DNA of 51,023 nucleotides, from NCBI GenBank assembly GCA_026397955.1, contig JAPLTV010000061.1, forward strand, positions 1-51,023, in the 5' to 3' direction. The stretch comes from Verrucomicrobiota bacterium. GTDB lineage: Bacteria; Verrucomicrobiota; Verrucomicrobiia; Opitutales; UBA953. Below are positions 1-8,153 of the stretch, piece after piece. Made by a program: the position numbers and the translations under genes. Positions within the stretch are counted from its first letter, which is position 1. Each line of letters starts with the position of its first letter. The notes under the pieces were generated by a model. That model worked only from the letters and a program-made list of their open reading frames with translations. It made no database searches and had not been told where the DNA came from.

Positions 1-968
1 TTATGGTCGTGGCACTGCGCGCACGCGACCGTCAGGCCGAGCCAGGTGGTCGTCGTGCTCTCGACGCGGTCGAAGAGGCTCACGAAGCGCTGTTCTTCGG
101 CGATATTGCCGCCTTCGCCGTTGAGGATGTGGTTCCGGTTGAAGGCCGTAGCGATCTTCTCCTCGAGTCCGGCGCCGGGAAGCAGGTCGCCCGCGAGCAT
201 CTCGGTGCTGAGGCGGTCGAACGGCTTGTCGGCGTTGAGGTTCTTCACCAGCCAGTCGCGCCAGACCCACTGGAACGTGTCGCCGTCCTGCTGGAAGCCG
301 TTGCTGTCGGCGTAGCGCGAGGCGTCGAGCCACGGTAGCACCATGCGTTCGCCGTAGTGCGGGGACGCCATCAAGCGGTCGACCTGCTTGCCATAGGCGT
401 CGGGACTCGCATCGGCGAGGAACGCGGCGGTTTCCTCGGGCGTGGGCGGTAGTCCGGTGAGATCAAGCGACAAGCGGCGGAGGAGCGTGGCTTTGGGGGC
501 TTCCGGCGAGAGTTTCAGTCCGGCCTTGGTCAGCTTCTCGACCACGAAGGCGTCGACGGGGTTCTTCTCGCCGTTGGCCGGCAGGGCGGGGCGGACGGGC
601 GCAGTGAAGGCCCAGTGGGCTTTATATTCCGCGCCTTCGGTGATCCAGCGCTTAAGGATCTCTTTCTGGGCGGCGCTGATCGTGCGATGGGAATCCGGCG
701 GCGGCATGACTTCTTCTGAATCCGTCGAGAAGAGACGCTTCACTAGTTCGCTGGCTTCGGCGTCGCCCGGCACGAAGGCCTTGTGCTTCAGCGCGTCCTC
801 GCGGACATCGAGGCGCAGCTTCGCCTTACGCTTATTGCCGTCGGGGCCGTGGCAGTAGAAGCAGTTCTCCGAAAGGATCGGGCGCACATCTTCGTTATAG
901 TCGAGCTTCGCGGCGAAGGCGGGCAGGGCGACGGCGAGTGCGGCGAGGATGGGGCTGATCCGGGGCAT
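1..968 (-). CDS. PSCyt1 / DUF1549 exported cytochrome-like protein (3' part missing)
   Basis: The reading frame is open from an ATG at 968 to the window edge, so the C-terminus is missing. The visible 322 residues start with a signal peptide (about residues 1-19), followed by a planctomycete-type cytochrome C domain (PSCyt1) with a CFYCH haem-binding motif at residues 36-40 and a likely distal Met in EVMPPP near residue 88. A DUF1549 domain follows (TLLRRLSLDLTGLPPTPEE, then the DASRYADSNGFQ stretch), and the last visible residues reach a second motif, CAQCHDH. Proteins of this build normally go on into DUF1553 and exceed 700 residues. They are exported, and their catalytic role is not known. 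The gene is a relative of 15551-18364 but has a different domain order. Family call is firm; function is open. Confidence 0.9.
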   Translation of the reverse strand, partial: MPRISPILAALAVALPAFAAKLDYNEDVRPILSENCFYCHGPDGNKRKAKLRLDVREDALKHKAFVPGDAEASELVKRLFSTDSEEVMPPPDSHRTISAAQKEILKRWITEGAEYKAHWAFTAPVRPALPANGEKNPVDAFVVEKLTKAGLKLSPEAPKATLLRRLSLDLTGLPPTPEETAAFLADASPDAYGKQVDRLMASPHYGERMVLPWLDASRYADSNGFQQDGDTFQWVWRDWLVKNLNADKPFDRLSTEMLAGDLLPGAGLEEKIATAFNRNHILNGEGGNIAEEQRFVSLFDRVESTTTTWLGLTVACAQCHDH

Positions 969-999
969 GGGGAGATTTTAGCAGAAGGTACCCGACGGA

Positions 1000-1130
1000 G
1001 GAATGGTCGGGGGCGGAGGGCGGGTTGTAGAATACGACCACCGCTGGGTCTGGAGTTAGCATCTTTGAGACAGCCTCCGTGACGGGTGGTTTCAATCTCC
1101 GATTGGGCGACCATTCCGCCACGGCGGAAT
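1000..1130. repeat. Inverted repeats in the gap before lptG
   Basis: The 225-bp gap between two divergent genes holds GGAATGGTCG at 1000-1009 and its complement CGACCATTCC at 1108-1117. A tight palindrome, ATTCCGCC / GGCGGAAT with a two-base spacer, lies at 1113-1130. These could be operator sites for the divergent promoters or a small mobile palindrome. No promoter boxes could be assigned with confidence. Confidence 0.4.
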
Positions 1131-1193
1131 AATTCACTTAATCGGCGGAAACGGGGACTCGGGCTTGGTTTGGGGTTGCTGGAAGGCTGACCC

Positions 1194-2333
1194 TTGTTGT
1201 CATTCCGGGCAGTGCGACTCCTTGACCGCTATATCCTCGCCGAATGGGCCAAGGTCTTCGCCCTTTCGCTGCTCAGCTTCATGGGATTGCTGCTGCTTTC
1301 CGAGGGGTATAACTGGATTCCTGACTTCCTGGGCTGGGGCGCGTCTTTTGGTACGATCCTGCAGTTCATGCTCCTCGGCTTGGTCAAGGACCTGTCGATG
1401 CTCATCCCGATCTCCTTGCTGATCTCGGTGATCTTCGTCCTCGCGACGATGAACCGTAATCAGGAGATCTCCGCCGCCCGCGCCGCCGGTATCGGCATGT
1501 GGCGCCTGACGGCCCCCCTCTGGGCTGCCGGCTTCTTCCTGGCCGGCCTCCTGGCCCTCCTTAACGCCGTACTCGTGCCCGACGCCTTGGAGGCTCAGAA
1601 CGGCCTCGTCGAGAGCGCCCAGTTCGCCGCGATCAAGTCCAAGGGCGGCGCGACCATCCCGAAAGGCCAGGCCTACTCGGTCTCCTTCGAGAACGCCAAG
1701 GCCCGCCGCCTCTGGCTGATCTCGAATCTGGGTCTCTCCACCGGTCAGGCCTTCGAGGTCATCGTCCACTCCTTCGACGAAAAGAACCGCGAGGTGCGCT
1801 GCGTGACGGCCCGCTTCGCCGAATTCCGCAAGACGGCCCTCGGCTGGCGCTGGACTTTCCGTGAAGGCCGCGACCTGCGCTTCGATCCGGCCACGGGCTC
1901 GCTGATGGCCCAGCCGCGCTTCAAGGAACTCACGCTGCCGGATTACGACGACGATCCCGAGGTGATGTTCTATTCGACCAAGGATGCGGATAAGCTTTCG
2001 CTGCGCGAGGTCTCCCGCTTCGTCGACCAGGCGGGCTCCAACCCTGGAGGCCAGAACGCCGCTTACGCCATGCGTTATCATTCGATCCTGTCTGCGCCGG
2101 TCATCTGCCTCGTGGTGGTCGCCGTCGCCATCCCGTTCTCGGTCCGGGCCGGCCGCATCAGCCCGATGGTGGGCGTCGCCAAGACCTTCGGCCTCTTCCT
2201 CGTCTTCTACTTCCTCACCTCGTTCTGCGCCGCCTTCGGCGAGAGCGGCGCCTTGCCGCCGATGATCGCGGCCTGGATTCCCACCGTGCTGGCCGCGGCC
2301 TGGGTCATCCCGAAGCTGAGGTCCGTCAATTAA
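1194..2333 (+). CDS. lptG: LptF/LptG-family permease, LptG-like
   Basis: Integral inner-membrane subunit of the lipopolysaccharide export ABC transporter (YjgP/YjgQ family). Of 379 residues, three hydrophobic segments lie at the N-terminus (about 20-40, 55-85 and 105-130) and three at the C-terminus (about 285-375), with a roughly 150-residue periplasmic jellyroll-like region between. The LDRYI start, the VKDLSMLIPISLL segment and the C-terminal SGALPPMIAAWIPT resemble LptG more than LptF. The TTG at 1194 is chosen because GGAAGG at 1181-1186 sits seven bases upstream; TTG at 1197 is equally possible. No LptF partner is next to it, and the rRNA methyltransferase gene follows after 3 bp, suggesting co-transcription. 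Confidence 0.85.
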   Translation: MLSFRAVRLLDRYILAEWAKVFALSLLSFMGLLLLSEGYNWIPDFLGWGASFGTILQFMLLGLVKDLSMLIPISLLISVIFVLATMNRNQEISAARAAGIGMWRLTAPLWAAGFFLAGLLALLNAVLVPDALEAQNGLVESAQFAAIKSKGGATIPKGQAYSVSFENAKARRLWLISNLGLSTGQAFEVIVHSFDEKNREVRCVTARFAEFRKTALGWRWTFREGRDLRFDPATGSLMAQPRFKELTLPDYDDDPEVMFYSTKDADKLSLREVSRFVDQAGSNPGGQNAAYAMRYHSILSAPVICLVVVAVAIPFSVRAGRISPMVGVAKTFGLFLVFYFLTSFCAAFGESGALPPMIAAWIPTVLAAAWVIPKLRSVN

Positions 2334-2336
2334 TCC

Positions 2337-3491
2337 ATGCTTAGAGCTATTCGTATCCGCACCGGACGTCCCGTGCGCGCACTCCGGGGACATCCCTGGG
2401 CCTTTCTCGGTGAAGTCGAGTTCGTCGGCGAGCCGCCGGTGGACGGCGATTGCGTCGAACTGACCGACCTTAAGGGCCGCTGCCTCGGCGCGGGCCTCTG
2501 GAACGGTAAATCGCAGATCGCCTGGCGCCGCTACTCGCGCCGCCCGATCACCCTCGATGGCCCGCTGCTTGAAGAGCTCGTCACGGCCTCCGTCAATCGT
2601 CGCGCGGGCAAGTCGGTCTGCCGTCTGATCTGGTCCGAAGCCGACAGCCTGCCGGGCCTGGTGGTCGACCGCTATAACGACCTCATCACGATTCAGGCCC
2701 TGACCTGTGGCATGGACCGCCGTCTGGCCACGATCATCGACGTGCTGCAGCGCTTGCTGCAGCCGCGCGAGATCGTCCTGCGCAACGACGCCTCGACGCG
2801 TAAGCTCGAGGGCCTGCGTCAGGAAATCCGCACGGTCTCGGGCAAGCCGCTCGAGCCTTCGTGGATGGAAGTCGGCGGCGTGCAGGTGCTCATCGACCTC
2901 ATGGGCGGACAGAAGACCGGCACCTACCTCGACCAGCTCGACCAGCATCAGAACGTCGCGAAGCTCGCCAAGGGCCGCCGTGTGCTCGACGCCTTTTGCA
3001 ATCAGGGCGGCTTCGGTCTCGCCTGCGCTAAGGCTGGCGCCACCAGCGTGCTCGGCCTCGACCAGTCTGAGGACGCCATCGCCGCCGCCCGCTCGGCGGC
3101 CGAACGCAACGGACTCAGCGCCTCATTCGAAGTCGCCAACGTCTTTGACTGGTTCACCGAACACCGCGAAGCCTCCTTCGACCTCATCGTGCTCGATCCG
3201 CCGCCCTTCGCCCGTAGCAAGGACGCCGTCGACGGAGCCCTCCGCGGTTACAAGGAGCTGAACCTCCGCGCGCTCCGCCTGCTCGCCCCGGGCGGCATCC
3301 TGGCGACCTACTCCTGCTCGCACCGTGTCTCGGAAGAGATGTACCTCGAGGTCATTGAGGACGCCGCTTCGGATGCCCGCCGCGAGGCCGTCGTCCTGGA
3401 ACGTACTTCCCAGCCCGCGGACCACCCGGTGCTGTTGAACTTCCCGGAGAGCCGATATCTCAAGGGCTTCATCATCGAGATTCGGGCTTAA
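2337..3491 (+). CDS. rlmI: RlmI-like 23S rRNA cytosine-C5 methyltransferase
   Basis: SAM-dependent methyltransferase of the YccW/RlmI class, expected to act on 23S rRNA. The 384 residues begin with a PUA-like domain (about 1-75, including RGHPWAFLGEV), then the fold typical of the family: GQKTGTYLDQ at 191-200, the SAM-binding motif VLDAFCNQGGFG at 217-228, the catalytic DPPPF at 287-291 and TYSCS at 324-328 with the probable nucleophile Cys327. Length agrees with the family (about 395). It begins 3 bp after lptG, so the pair is probably one transcript. Exact target base is inferred from family membership; other members of the clan modify different bases. Confidence 0.85.
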   Translation: MLRAIRIRTGRPVRALRGHPWAFLGEVEFVGEPPVDGDCVELTDLKGRCLGAGLWNGKSQIAWRRYSRRPITLDGPLLEELVTASVNRRAGKSVCRLIWSEADSLPGLVVDRYNDLITIQALTCGMDRRLATIIDVLQRLLQPREIVLRNDASTRKLEGLRQEIRTVSGKPLEPSWMEVGGVQVLIDLMGGQKTGTYLDQLDQHQNVAKLAKGRRVLDAFCNQGGFGLACAKAGATSVLGLDQSEDAIAAARSAAERNGLSASFEVANVFDWFTEHREASFDLIVLDPPPFARSKDAVDGALRGYKELNLRALRLLAPGGILATYSCSHRVSEEMYLEVIEDAASDARREAVVLERTSQPADHPVLLNFPESRYLKGFIIEIRA

Positions 3492-3521
3492 CTCCCAGAC
3501 CGCTTCCGCTTTCATCGCGCC

Positions 3522-3972
3522 ATGATCGTCTCCCTCCGCGGCAAACTCATCGAAGCCGGCGTCCTGCGCGTCGTCATCGAGTCGTCGGGCGTGGGCTACG
3601 AGGTCAACGGGCGTCGGCCCCAAGATGGCGCTGAACATCTTAAGCCGGCTGGCCTTGCCGATCCTGCGCGACGCGATTCTGCGCGGCGACGTTGCGTTAC
3701 TTTCCCAGTGTCCTGGCATCGGCAAGAAGACCGCCGAGCGTCTCGTCATGGAGCTCAAGGATAAGGTCGGCCTCGATGGTCCTGGAGCTGCCCCTGCCGC
3801 CGCCGCGTCCGTCGTCTCCGCCCAGCCCTCGCCCGCTACGGATGCCGTCGCCGCGCTCATCGCGCTAGGCTTCAAGCCCGTCGACGCCGACAAGGGCGTG
3901 CGCACCGCGCTCACGAAGCTCGGCGCCGGCGCGACCGCCGATCAGTTGGTGAAAGCGGCGCTCGGGCGCTGA
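3522..3972 (+). pseudogene. ruvA: ruvA with internal deletion and frameshift
   Basis: RuvA binds Holliday junctions and loads the RuvB motor. The start reads MIVSLRGKLIEAGVLRVVI...SGVGYEVN, the first half of domain I (OB fold). At 3609 the frame should enter the rest of domain I (about 50 residues, including the VREDAHLLYGF-like stretch), but the sequence jumps straight to GVGPKMALNILSRL, the first helix-hairpin-helix of domain II, in the +1 frame from 3610. Domain II continues with the second hairpin CPGIGKKTAERLV and then domain III, ending at 3972. The original frame runs on only to a stop at 3764. About 150 bp plus a one-base shift separate this from a normal ruvA. An ATG at 3625 could restart translation of domains II-III. 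Assembly error in place of a true mutation is possible. ruvB and ruvC are not adjacent. Confidence 0.8.
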
Positions 3973-4031
3973 AGCGCGCATGAGAGGCCCGGAGGCCCAG
4001 AGGCTCAGTTGACCAGAGGGAATTAAGCTAG

Positions 4032-4084
4032 GGACGTGATTGCCATCACGTCCGTTCGCGCCGGCGAATGGATGCCTCATCCGA
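4032..4084. terminator. Hairpin cluster downstream of ruvA
   Basis: Three small hairpins follow each other: GGACGTGAT-tgcc-ATCACGTCC (4032-4053, nine perfect base pairs), TTCGC-gccg-GCGAA (4055-4068) and GGATG-cct-CATCC (4072-4084). Only a short ATTTT follows the last. They lie in the 3'-to-3' gap between ruvA and dapB and could stop transcription from either side; a repeat origin is the alternative. Confidence 0.4.
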
Positions 4085-4173
4085 TTTTGGCTAAGACCCG
4101 ACGACTTTCGGCCTCGGTCTCGAACGGACGCGACGCAGTCGCGCCCCTACCCGATGCAACCGATGCATAATAC

Positions 4174-4437
4174 AAAGGGCGACCGGAAACCGGAATGTTA
4201 GCTTGGGGCATGAATCCCCAGCCAATCATCCGGTCTCCGGTTTCCCTGTGAGATTTGTCTTCAGGTAGGGCCGAGCATCCCTGCTCGGCCGTCCCAGGCC
4301 GCCGCAGGGCGGCCGAGGGATCGCCGCGCCCTCCGCAAAGGAGTGCACGATGAATCGTGCCCCTACCATGGTTCGCCCTGCGGCGAACTTGAGGCAGCTA
4401 TGTCGTGACGCGGTCCCGACCCTACCCAATCAACACG
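4174..4437. repeat. Composite palindromic repeat, copy A (modules 1 and 2)
   Basis: This fills most of the 504-bp convergent gap (3973-4476), where no gene is visible. Module 1 (4174-4249) is a hyphenated palindrome with CAAAGGGCGACCGG and CCGGTCTCCGGTTTCCC ends and an inner GGGG/CCCC stem. Module 2 (4264-4437) starts AGGTAGGG, contains the small hairpin CCGAGCATCCCTGCTCGG, and ends GTGACGCGGTCCCGACCCTACCC. Related copies occur at 21612, 43692, 45430 and 47048. The flanks also carry GGCCTCCGGGCCTCTGGTCAAC (4448-4469), a near complement of 3985-4014. Confidence 0.7.
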
Positions 4438-4476
4438 GTTCTTCTGGGCCTCCGGGCCTCTGGTCAACGGGGCCTC

Positions 4477-5220
4477 TTATTTGAGTCCCAACACATCTTC
4501 CATGCCATACAGGCCGGCGGGCTGACTCGCAAGCCAGCGGGCGGCGCGGACGGCGCCACGCGCGAAGATCTCGCGGTTGGAAGCCTTGTGCGTGAGTTCG
4601 AGGCGTTCGCCTTCGGCGGCGAAGAGGACGGTGTGGTCGCCCACGACGTCGCCGCCGCGGATGGCGTGCACGCCGATCTCATCGAGCGGGCGTTCGCCGA
4701 CCAGGCCGTCGCGGCCGTGCTTGAGGGCTTCCTTGGCGAGCTGGCGCTCTTCGAGGAGGATCTTGAGGAGCGTCTCGGCGGTGCCGGAGGGCGCGTCCTT
4801 CTTGAGGCGGTGGTGCATCTCGAGCACTTCGACGTCCCAGCGGCCGGCATCGGCGAGCGAGCGAGCGGCTTGGCGGACGAGCGCGTTGAGGAGCGTGACA
4901 CCGACGGAGTAGTTGCCGGCCCAGACGACTGGGAGGCCCTTGATGGCAGCGGTGATCGCGGCCTTCTCTTCGGCCGTGTGGCCGGTGGTGCCGATCACGA
5001 GCGGCCTCTTGTGCTGGGCGCAGAGCTGTGCGACGGCGAGGGTCGCGGAGTGGAAAGAGAAATCGATGACCACATCGGCGGCACCGATGTGCGCGGCGAG
5101 GTTGTCGCCCTGGTCGACGCCGGCGGCGATGACGGCCTTCTCGGAGACCGCCACGTTGGCGATGGCGAGGCCCATGCGGCCCTTGGCACCATTGAGGAGA
5201 ATGCGGATGGGCTGGCTCAT
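4477..5220 (-). CDS. dapB: 4-hydroxy-tetrahydrodipicolinate reductase DapB
   Basis: Second committed step of the diaminopimelate/lysine pathway: NAD(P)H-dependent reduction of the DapA product in the cytoplasm. The 247-residue protein has the Rossmann motif GAKGRMG at residues 11-17, the substrate-loop signature EMHHRLKKDAPSGTA (135-148, general acid His136/137) and the GDHTVLF stretch near the C-terminus. Length is slightly below the usual 250-270, consistent with shorter nucleotide-binding loops. Its ATG overlaps the TGA of dapA by four bases (ATGA), the classical sign of translational coupling. It ends facing ruvA across a repeat-filled gap. Confidence 0.96.
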   Translation of the reverse strand: MSQPIRILLNGAKGRMGLAIANVAVSEKAVIAAGVDQGDNLAAHIGAADVVIDFSFHSATLAVAQLCAQHKRPLVIGTTGHTAEEKAAITAAIKGLPVVWAGNYSVGVTLLNALVRQAARSLADAGRWDVEVLEMHHRLKKDAPSGTAETLLKILLEERQLAKEALKHGRDGLVGERPLDEIGVHAIRGGDVVGDHTVLFAAEGERLELTHKASNREIFARGAVRAARWLASQPAGLYGMEDVLGLK

Positions 5221-6149
5221 CGGAGGGAGGCGAGGGTGGCGTCGGCGACCTTCTCGACGAGAAGGCGGTTGGCTTCAGACATCTCGCAAAGGGGCAGGCG
5301 GACTTCGTCGGAACGGATGATGCCGGCGCGCATCATGCAATGCTTCACGGGCACCGGGTTCGGTTCAACGAAGAGGGTCTTGAAGATGTCGGCGAGCTGG
5401 TCGTGCAGGACCTTGGCTTCGGCGAACTGCTTCGTGCGCGCGAGCTTCGCGAGCTTGGCCACCGGGCCTGGGATCAGGTTCGACGCGACGGAGATGATGC
5501 CTTGGCCGCCGACTTCGGCGAAGGGCAGGGTCAGGGAGTCGTCGCCGCTGAGGACGATGAATTCCGGATCAGCTTCGCGCACGAGGCGCGCGGCCTTGTC
5601 GACCTGGCCGCCCGCTTCCTTGATGCCGATGATGTTCGGATACTTCTTCCGGAGGCGCAGAGTGGTCTCAATGGTGATCTCGATGCCGCAGCGGCCTGGG
5701 ATGGAGTAGAGGATGATCGGCTTCGCGGTGGACTCGGCGAGCAGGGCGAAGTGACGGAACAGGCCTTCCTGGCTGGGCTTGTTATAATACGGGGCCACGA
5801 GCAGGAAGGCGTCGGCGCCGGCTTCGTCGGCCCGCTTCGTGAGGTCGAGGGCTTCGGTCGTGGCGTTGGAGCCCGTGCCGGCCATGACCGGGACGCGGCC
5901 AGCGGAGAACTCGACCGTCTTGCGGATGACTTCGACGTGCTCGTCGTAGTCGAGGGTGGGGGACTCGCCGGTGGTGCCGACGGCGACCAGGCCGTCGATG
6001 CCTTCCGTGATCTGGAATTCGACCAGCTTCTTCAGGTCATCCCAGGCCACCGCACCGTTAAGGAAGGGGGTGACCAAAGCCGTATGGGCTCCCACGAAAG
6101 CGCGGGGGCCGAAGGGACGGCGAGAGGAGTTGGAACCGGTCGAAGACAT
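5217..6149 (-). CDS. dapA: 4-hydroxy-tetrahydrodipicolinate synthase DapA
   Basis: Condenses pyruvate with aspartate semialdehyde, the branch point to diaminopimelate and lysine. The 310-residue TIM barrel shows GTTGESPTL (58-66) with the catalytic Thr pair, APYYNKPSQEG (119-129) with the proton-relay Tyr122, IPGRCG (150-155) and the Schiff-base lysine Lys177 in IGIKEAGG. About 17 extra residues, polar and serine-rich, precede the normal start; no later ATG is present before the barrel, so the annotated ATG is kept. First gene of the dapA-dapB unit; a terminator at 6203-6222 separates it from the upstream NHL gene. Confidence 0.96.
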   Translation of the reverse strand: MSSTGSNSSRRPFGPRAFVGAHTALVTPFLNGAVAWDDLKKLVEFQITEGIDGLVAVGTTGESPTLDYDEHVEVIRKTVEFSAGRVPVMAGTGSNATTEALDLTKRADEAGADAFLLVAPYYNKPSQEGLFRHFALLAESTAKPIILYSIPGRCGIEITIETTLRLRKKYPNIIGIKEAGGQVDKAARLVREADPEFIVLSGDDSLTLPFAEVGGQGIISVASNLIPGPVAKLAKLARTKQFAEAKVLHDQLADIFKTLFVEPNPVPVKHCMMRAGIIRSDEVRLPLCEMSEANRLLVEKVADATLASLR

Positions 6150-6202
6150 TGGGCTGGAAGTGACCCCAGACCCAACCGCCCCCTGCCGAAAGAGACAAAC
6201 CC

Positions 6203-6222
6203 AAAAACCCCGCCCAGCGGGC
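6203..6222 (-). terminator. Rho-independent terminator of the NHL gene
   Basis: Read on the minus strand, CCCGC-TGG-GCGGG is followed by GTTTTT, eleven bases after the stop of the NHL gene at 6233. An overlapping alternative stem (GCGGG-tgtag-CCCGC region, 6217-6231) could compete with it. It separates that gene from dapA. Confidence 0.6.
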
Positions 6223-6232
6223 TACACCCCGC

Positions 6233-7285
6233 TTAAGGGGCCGGACCAATGAGGATTCGGTTGTTTTCGGTATCGGTCACGTAGAGACGGCCGTCTGGTC
6301 CGATACGGGCGCCGTGCGGGCGATTGAGCTGTGTGCTGGCCCAATCCGCGCCGACCGCGGAGCCCTTCTTGCCATTACCGATGATCGTGCGGATGGTCTG
6401 CTTGATGGGATCAAAGAGACGGAGGCAGTGGTTCTCCGTGTCGAGGATGAGCACGTTGCCCTTGGCGTCCATCGTCACGTATTTCGGGCCGGTCATGCGC
6501 GCGTCGCCCGCCGGGCCGTCGGTGGCGGGACCGGCCTTGCCAGCCTTGTTCACGACAACGGTGACCTTGCCGTCCTTAATCTCGACAAGCGCGTGGCCGC
6601 CGCGGAGCAGCGCGTAGACCGTGCCGTCCTTGGCCGTGCAGGCCGCGCGGACGTCGCCCATCGGCGTGTGCAGCGCGTCGTCTCCGTCCTTGGGTAGGCC
6701 CTTCTTGCCGTTACCGGCGATGGTCGTGATCACTTTCGATGCGAGGTCGATGCGGCGGACGCGGTTGTTACTGATATCAGCGATGACCATGAATTTGCCG
6801 GTGGGGTCGATGACGCCGCACATCGGGATGTTGAGCTGCGCCTGGTCCGCCGGGCCACCGTCGCCCGAGTAGCCAGCCTTGCCTGTTCCGGCGAAGACCG
6901 TCGCGACATGCGTCTTGGGGTCGAGGCGGATGATGCGGTGCTGGAAGCTGTCGGACGCGTAGATGGAGCCATCGGGGGCGATGGAGATGTCGTGCATGCC
7001 GTTGTAGACGGCCGGCGAAAGATCCAGAAGCTTGGCGGGGGCGGGGAGCTTCGGGGCCTTGCCCATGCTGTTCCACTTCACGCCAGAGATATACTCAATC
7101 TTACCGTCGTGCATTTTGAAGATGCGGTTGGCGGGCTGGAATTCGACGCCGTACGCGTCGCCCTTGGCGTCGAAGGCGATACTGAAGGGCTCGTGTAGAT
7201 CCTCGGCGCCGGGGAGCTTGACGACTTCGATGGCGGCGAACGCCGAAGCGGCGCAGGCGAGCAGGGGGAGTAGGCGAGAAAGCAT
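6233..7285 (-). CDS. Secreted NHL-repeat beta-propeller protein
   Basis: 350 residues with a signal peptide (MLSRLLPLLACAASAFA) and a propeller of NHL blades. Repeating units such as FAGTGKAGYSGDGGPADQAQLN, ITTIAGNGKKGLPKDGDDAL and IIGNGKKGSAVGADWASTQLNRPHGARIGPDG each end in a D-x-x-N-x-R-type strand (DISNNRVRRID, DTENHCLRLFD, DTENNRILI). NHL propellers bind ligands or act as lactonase-like enzymes; nothing here points to a particular reaction. Divergent from the hydrolase at 7380, with a shared promoter region of under 100 bp. Single-gene unit, closed by the terminator at 6203-6222. Confidence 0.85.
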   Translation of the reverse strand: MLSRLLPLLACAASAFAAIEVVKLPGAEDLHEPFSIAFDAKGDAYGVEFQPANRIFKMHDGKIEYISGVKWNSMGKAPKLPAPAKLLDLSPAVYNGMHDISIAPDGSIYASDSFQHRIIRLDPKTHVATVFAGTGKAGYSGDGGPADQAQLNIPMCGVIDPTGKFMVIADISNNRVRRIDLASKVITTIAGNGKKGLPKDGDDALHTPMGDVRAACTAKDGTVYALLRGGHALVEIKDGKVTVVVNKAGKAGPATDGPAGDARMTGPKYVTMDAKGNVLILDTENHCLRLFDPIKQTIRTIIGNGKKGSAVGADWASTQLNRPHGARIGPDGRLYVTDTENNRILIGPAP

Positions 7286-7379
7286 ACGATGTTCATACGC
7301 CGAGCGAGGCCGTGTTCAAGACCTCTGCAGGAAAATGGTTCGACCTCGGGCCTACCGTCTCCACCTTGGCTCTCTTCCC

Positions 7380-8153
7380 GTGCCTGCACCGCTTCAATTG
7401 ATCGTCCGCGAACTCGGCGGTGCCGGTGCGCCGCTCGTGGTGCTGCATGGCTTGCTCGGTTCATCGCGCAACTGGCAGTCCGCCGGCGTGGCGCTCGCGG
7501 AGCGTGGCCACCGCGTGCTGGCGCCCGATTTGCGAAACCACGGGTCATCTCCCTGGGCAGTTGACTGTTCCTATTTGGCGTTAGCTAGTGACGTCATCGC
7601 GATGTTGGACGGACTTGCGCTCGGTCCTGTGCACCTCGTCGGCCATAGCATGGGCGGCAAGGCTGCGATGCGTCTCGTGATGGACCGGCCCGACCTCGTC
7701 GCGCGCCTCACCGTCGTGGACATGGCTCCACGCGCGTATTCCGACCGCGTGCGCGTCGAGTTCGCCGCGATGAACGCCCTTGATCTCTCTTCCGTGAAAT
7801 CGCGTAAGGATGCGGAGGAGAAACTTGCCGCGCAGGTGCCCGAGTGGGGTATGCGCCAGTTCATCCTCACCAACCTGGGACAGGATGCCGAAGGTCGCTG
7901 GCGCTGGACTGTTAATCGCGAGGCCCTAACAAATTCTTTGCCTGAGATCCTCGGTAATCCGTTGGTTGCCGGTGAGAGCTGGAACGGCCCGACACGTTTC
8001 CTGCGTGGCGGGAAGTCCAATTATATTCGCGACGAAGATGTCGCCCCGATCCATGCGCATTTCCCGCAGGCCGATGTCATCACGCTGTCTGAAAGCGGCC
8101 ATAACCCGCACTTCGAAGCGCGAGCCGGGTTCGTCGAAGCGGCGCTGGCTTAG
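7380..8153 (+). CDS. Alpha/beta hydrolase, YbfF-like
   Basis: Cytoplasmic esterase-type alpha/beta hydrolase. From the GTG at 7380 it is 257 residues, matching YbfF-like proteins (about 255). The oxyanion-hole LHGLLGS lies at 22-28, the elbow GHSMGGK puts the nucleophile at Ser90, and SGHNPH near the C-terminus supplies His241. RNHGSSP and the MAPRAYSD region also match the family. An in-frame ATG at 7335 would add 15 residues unlike the family and has poor ribosome-binding spacing, so GTG is preferred. Its stop overlaps the stop of the convergent gene at 8150. Substrate unknown. Confidence 0.85.
   Translation: MPAPLQLIVRELGGAGAPLVVLHGLLGSSRNWQSAGVALAERGHRVLAPDLRNHGSSPWAVDCSYLALASDVIAMLDGLALGPVHLVGHSMGGKAAMRLVMDRPDLVARLTVVDMAPRAYSDRVRVEFAAMNALDLSSVKSRKDAEEKLAAQVPEWGMRQFILTNLGQDAEGRWRWTVNREALTNSLPEILGNPLVAGESWNGPTRFLRGGKSNYIRDEDVAPIHAHFPQADVITLSESGHNPHFEARAGFVEAALA

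Noticed and set aside
1200..2948. A 582-residue open frame on the minus strand across lptG and rlmI
   Set aside because: Mirror image of two well-supported plus-strand genes in a GC-rich genome; its product is Gly/Ala/Glu/Arg-rich with no recognisable domain, and it shares no start signals.
4405..6236. Long plus-strand open frames over dapB and dapA
   Set aside because: Complement of the dapB and dapA genes, whose active-site motifs are intact on the minus strand.
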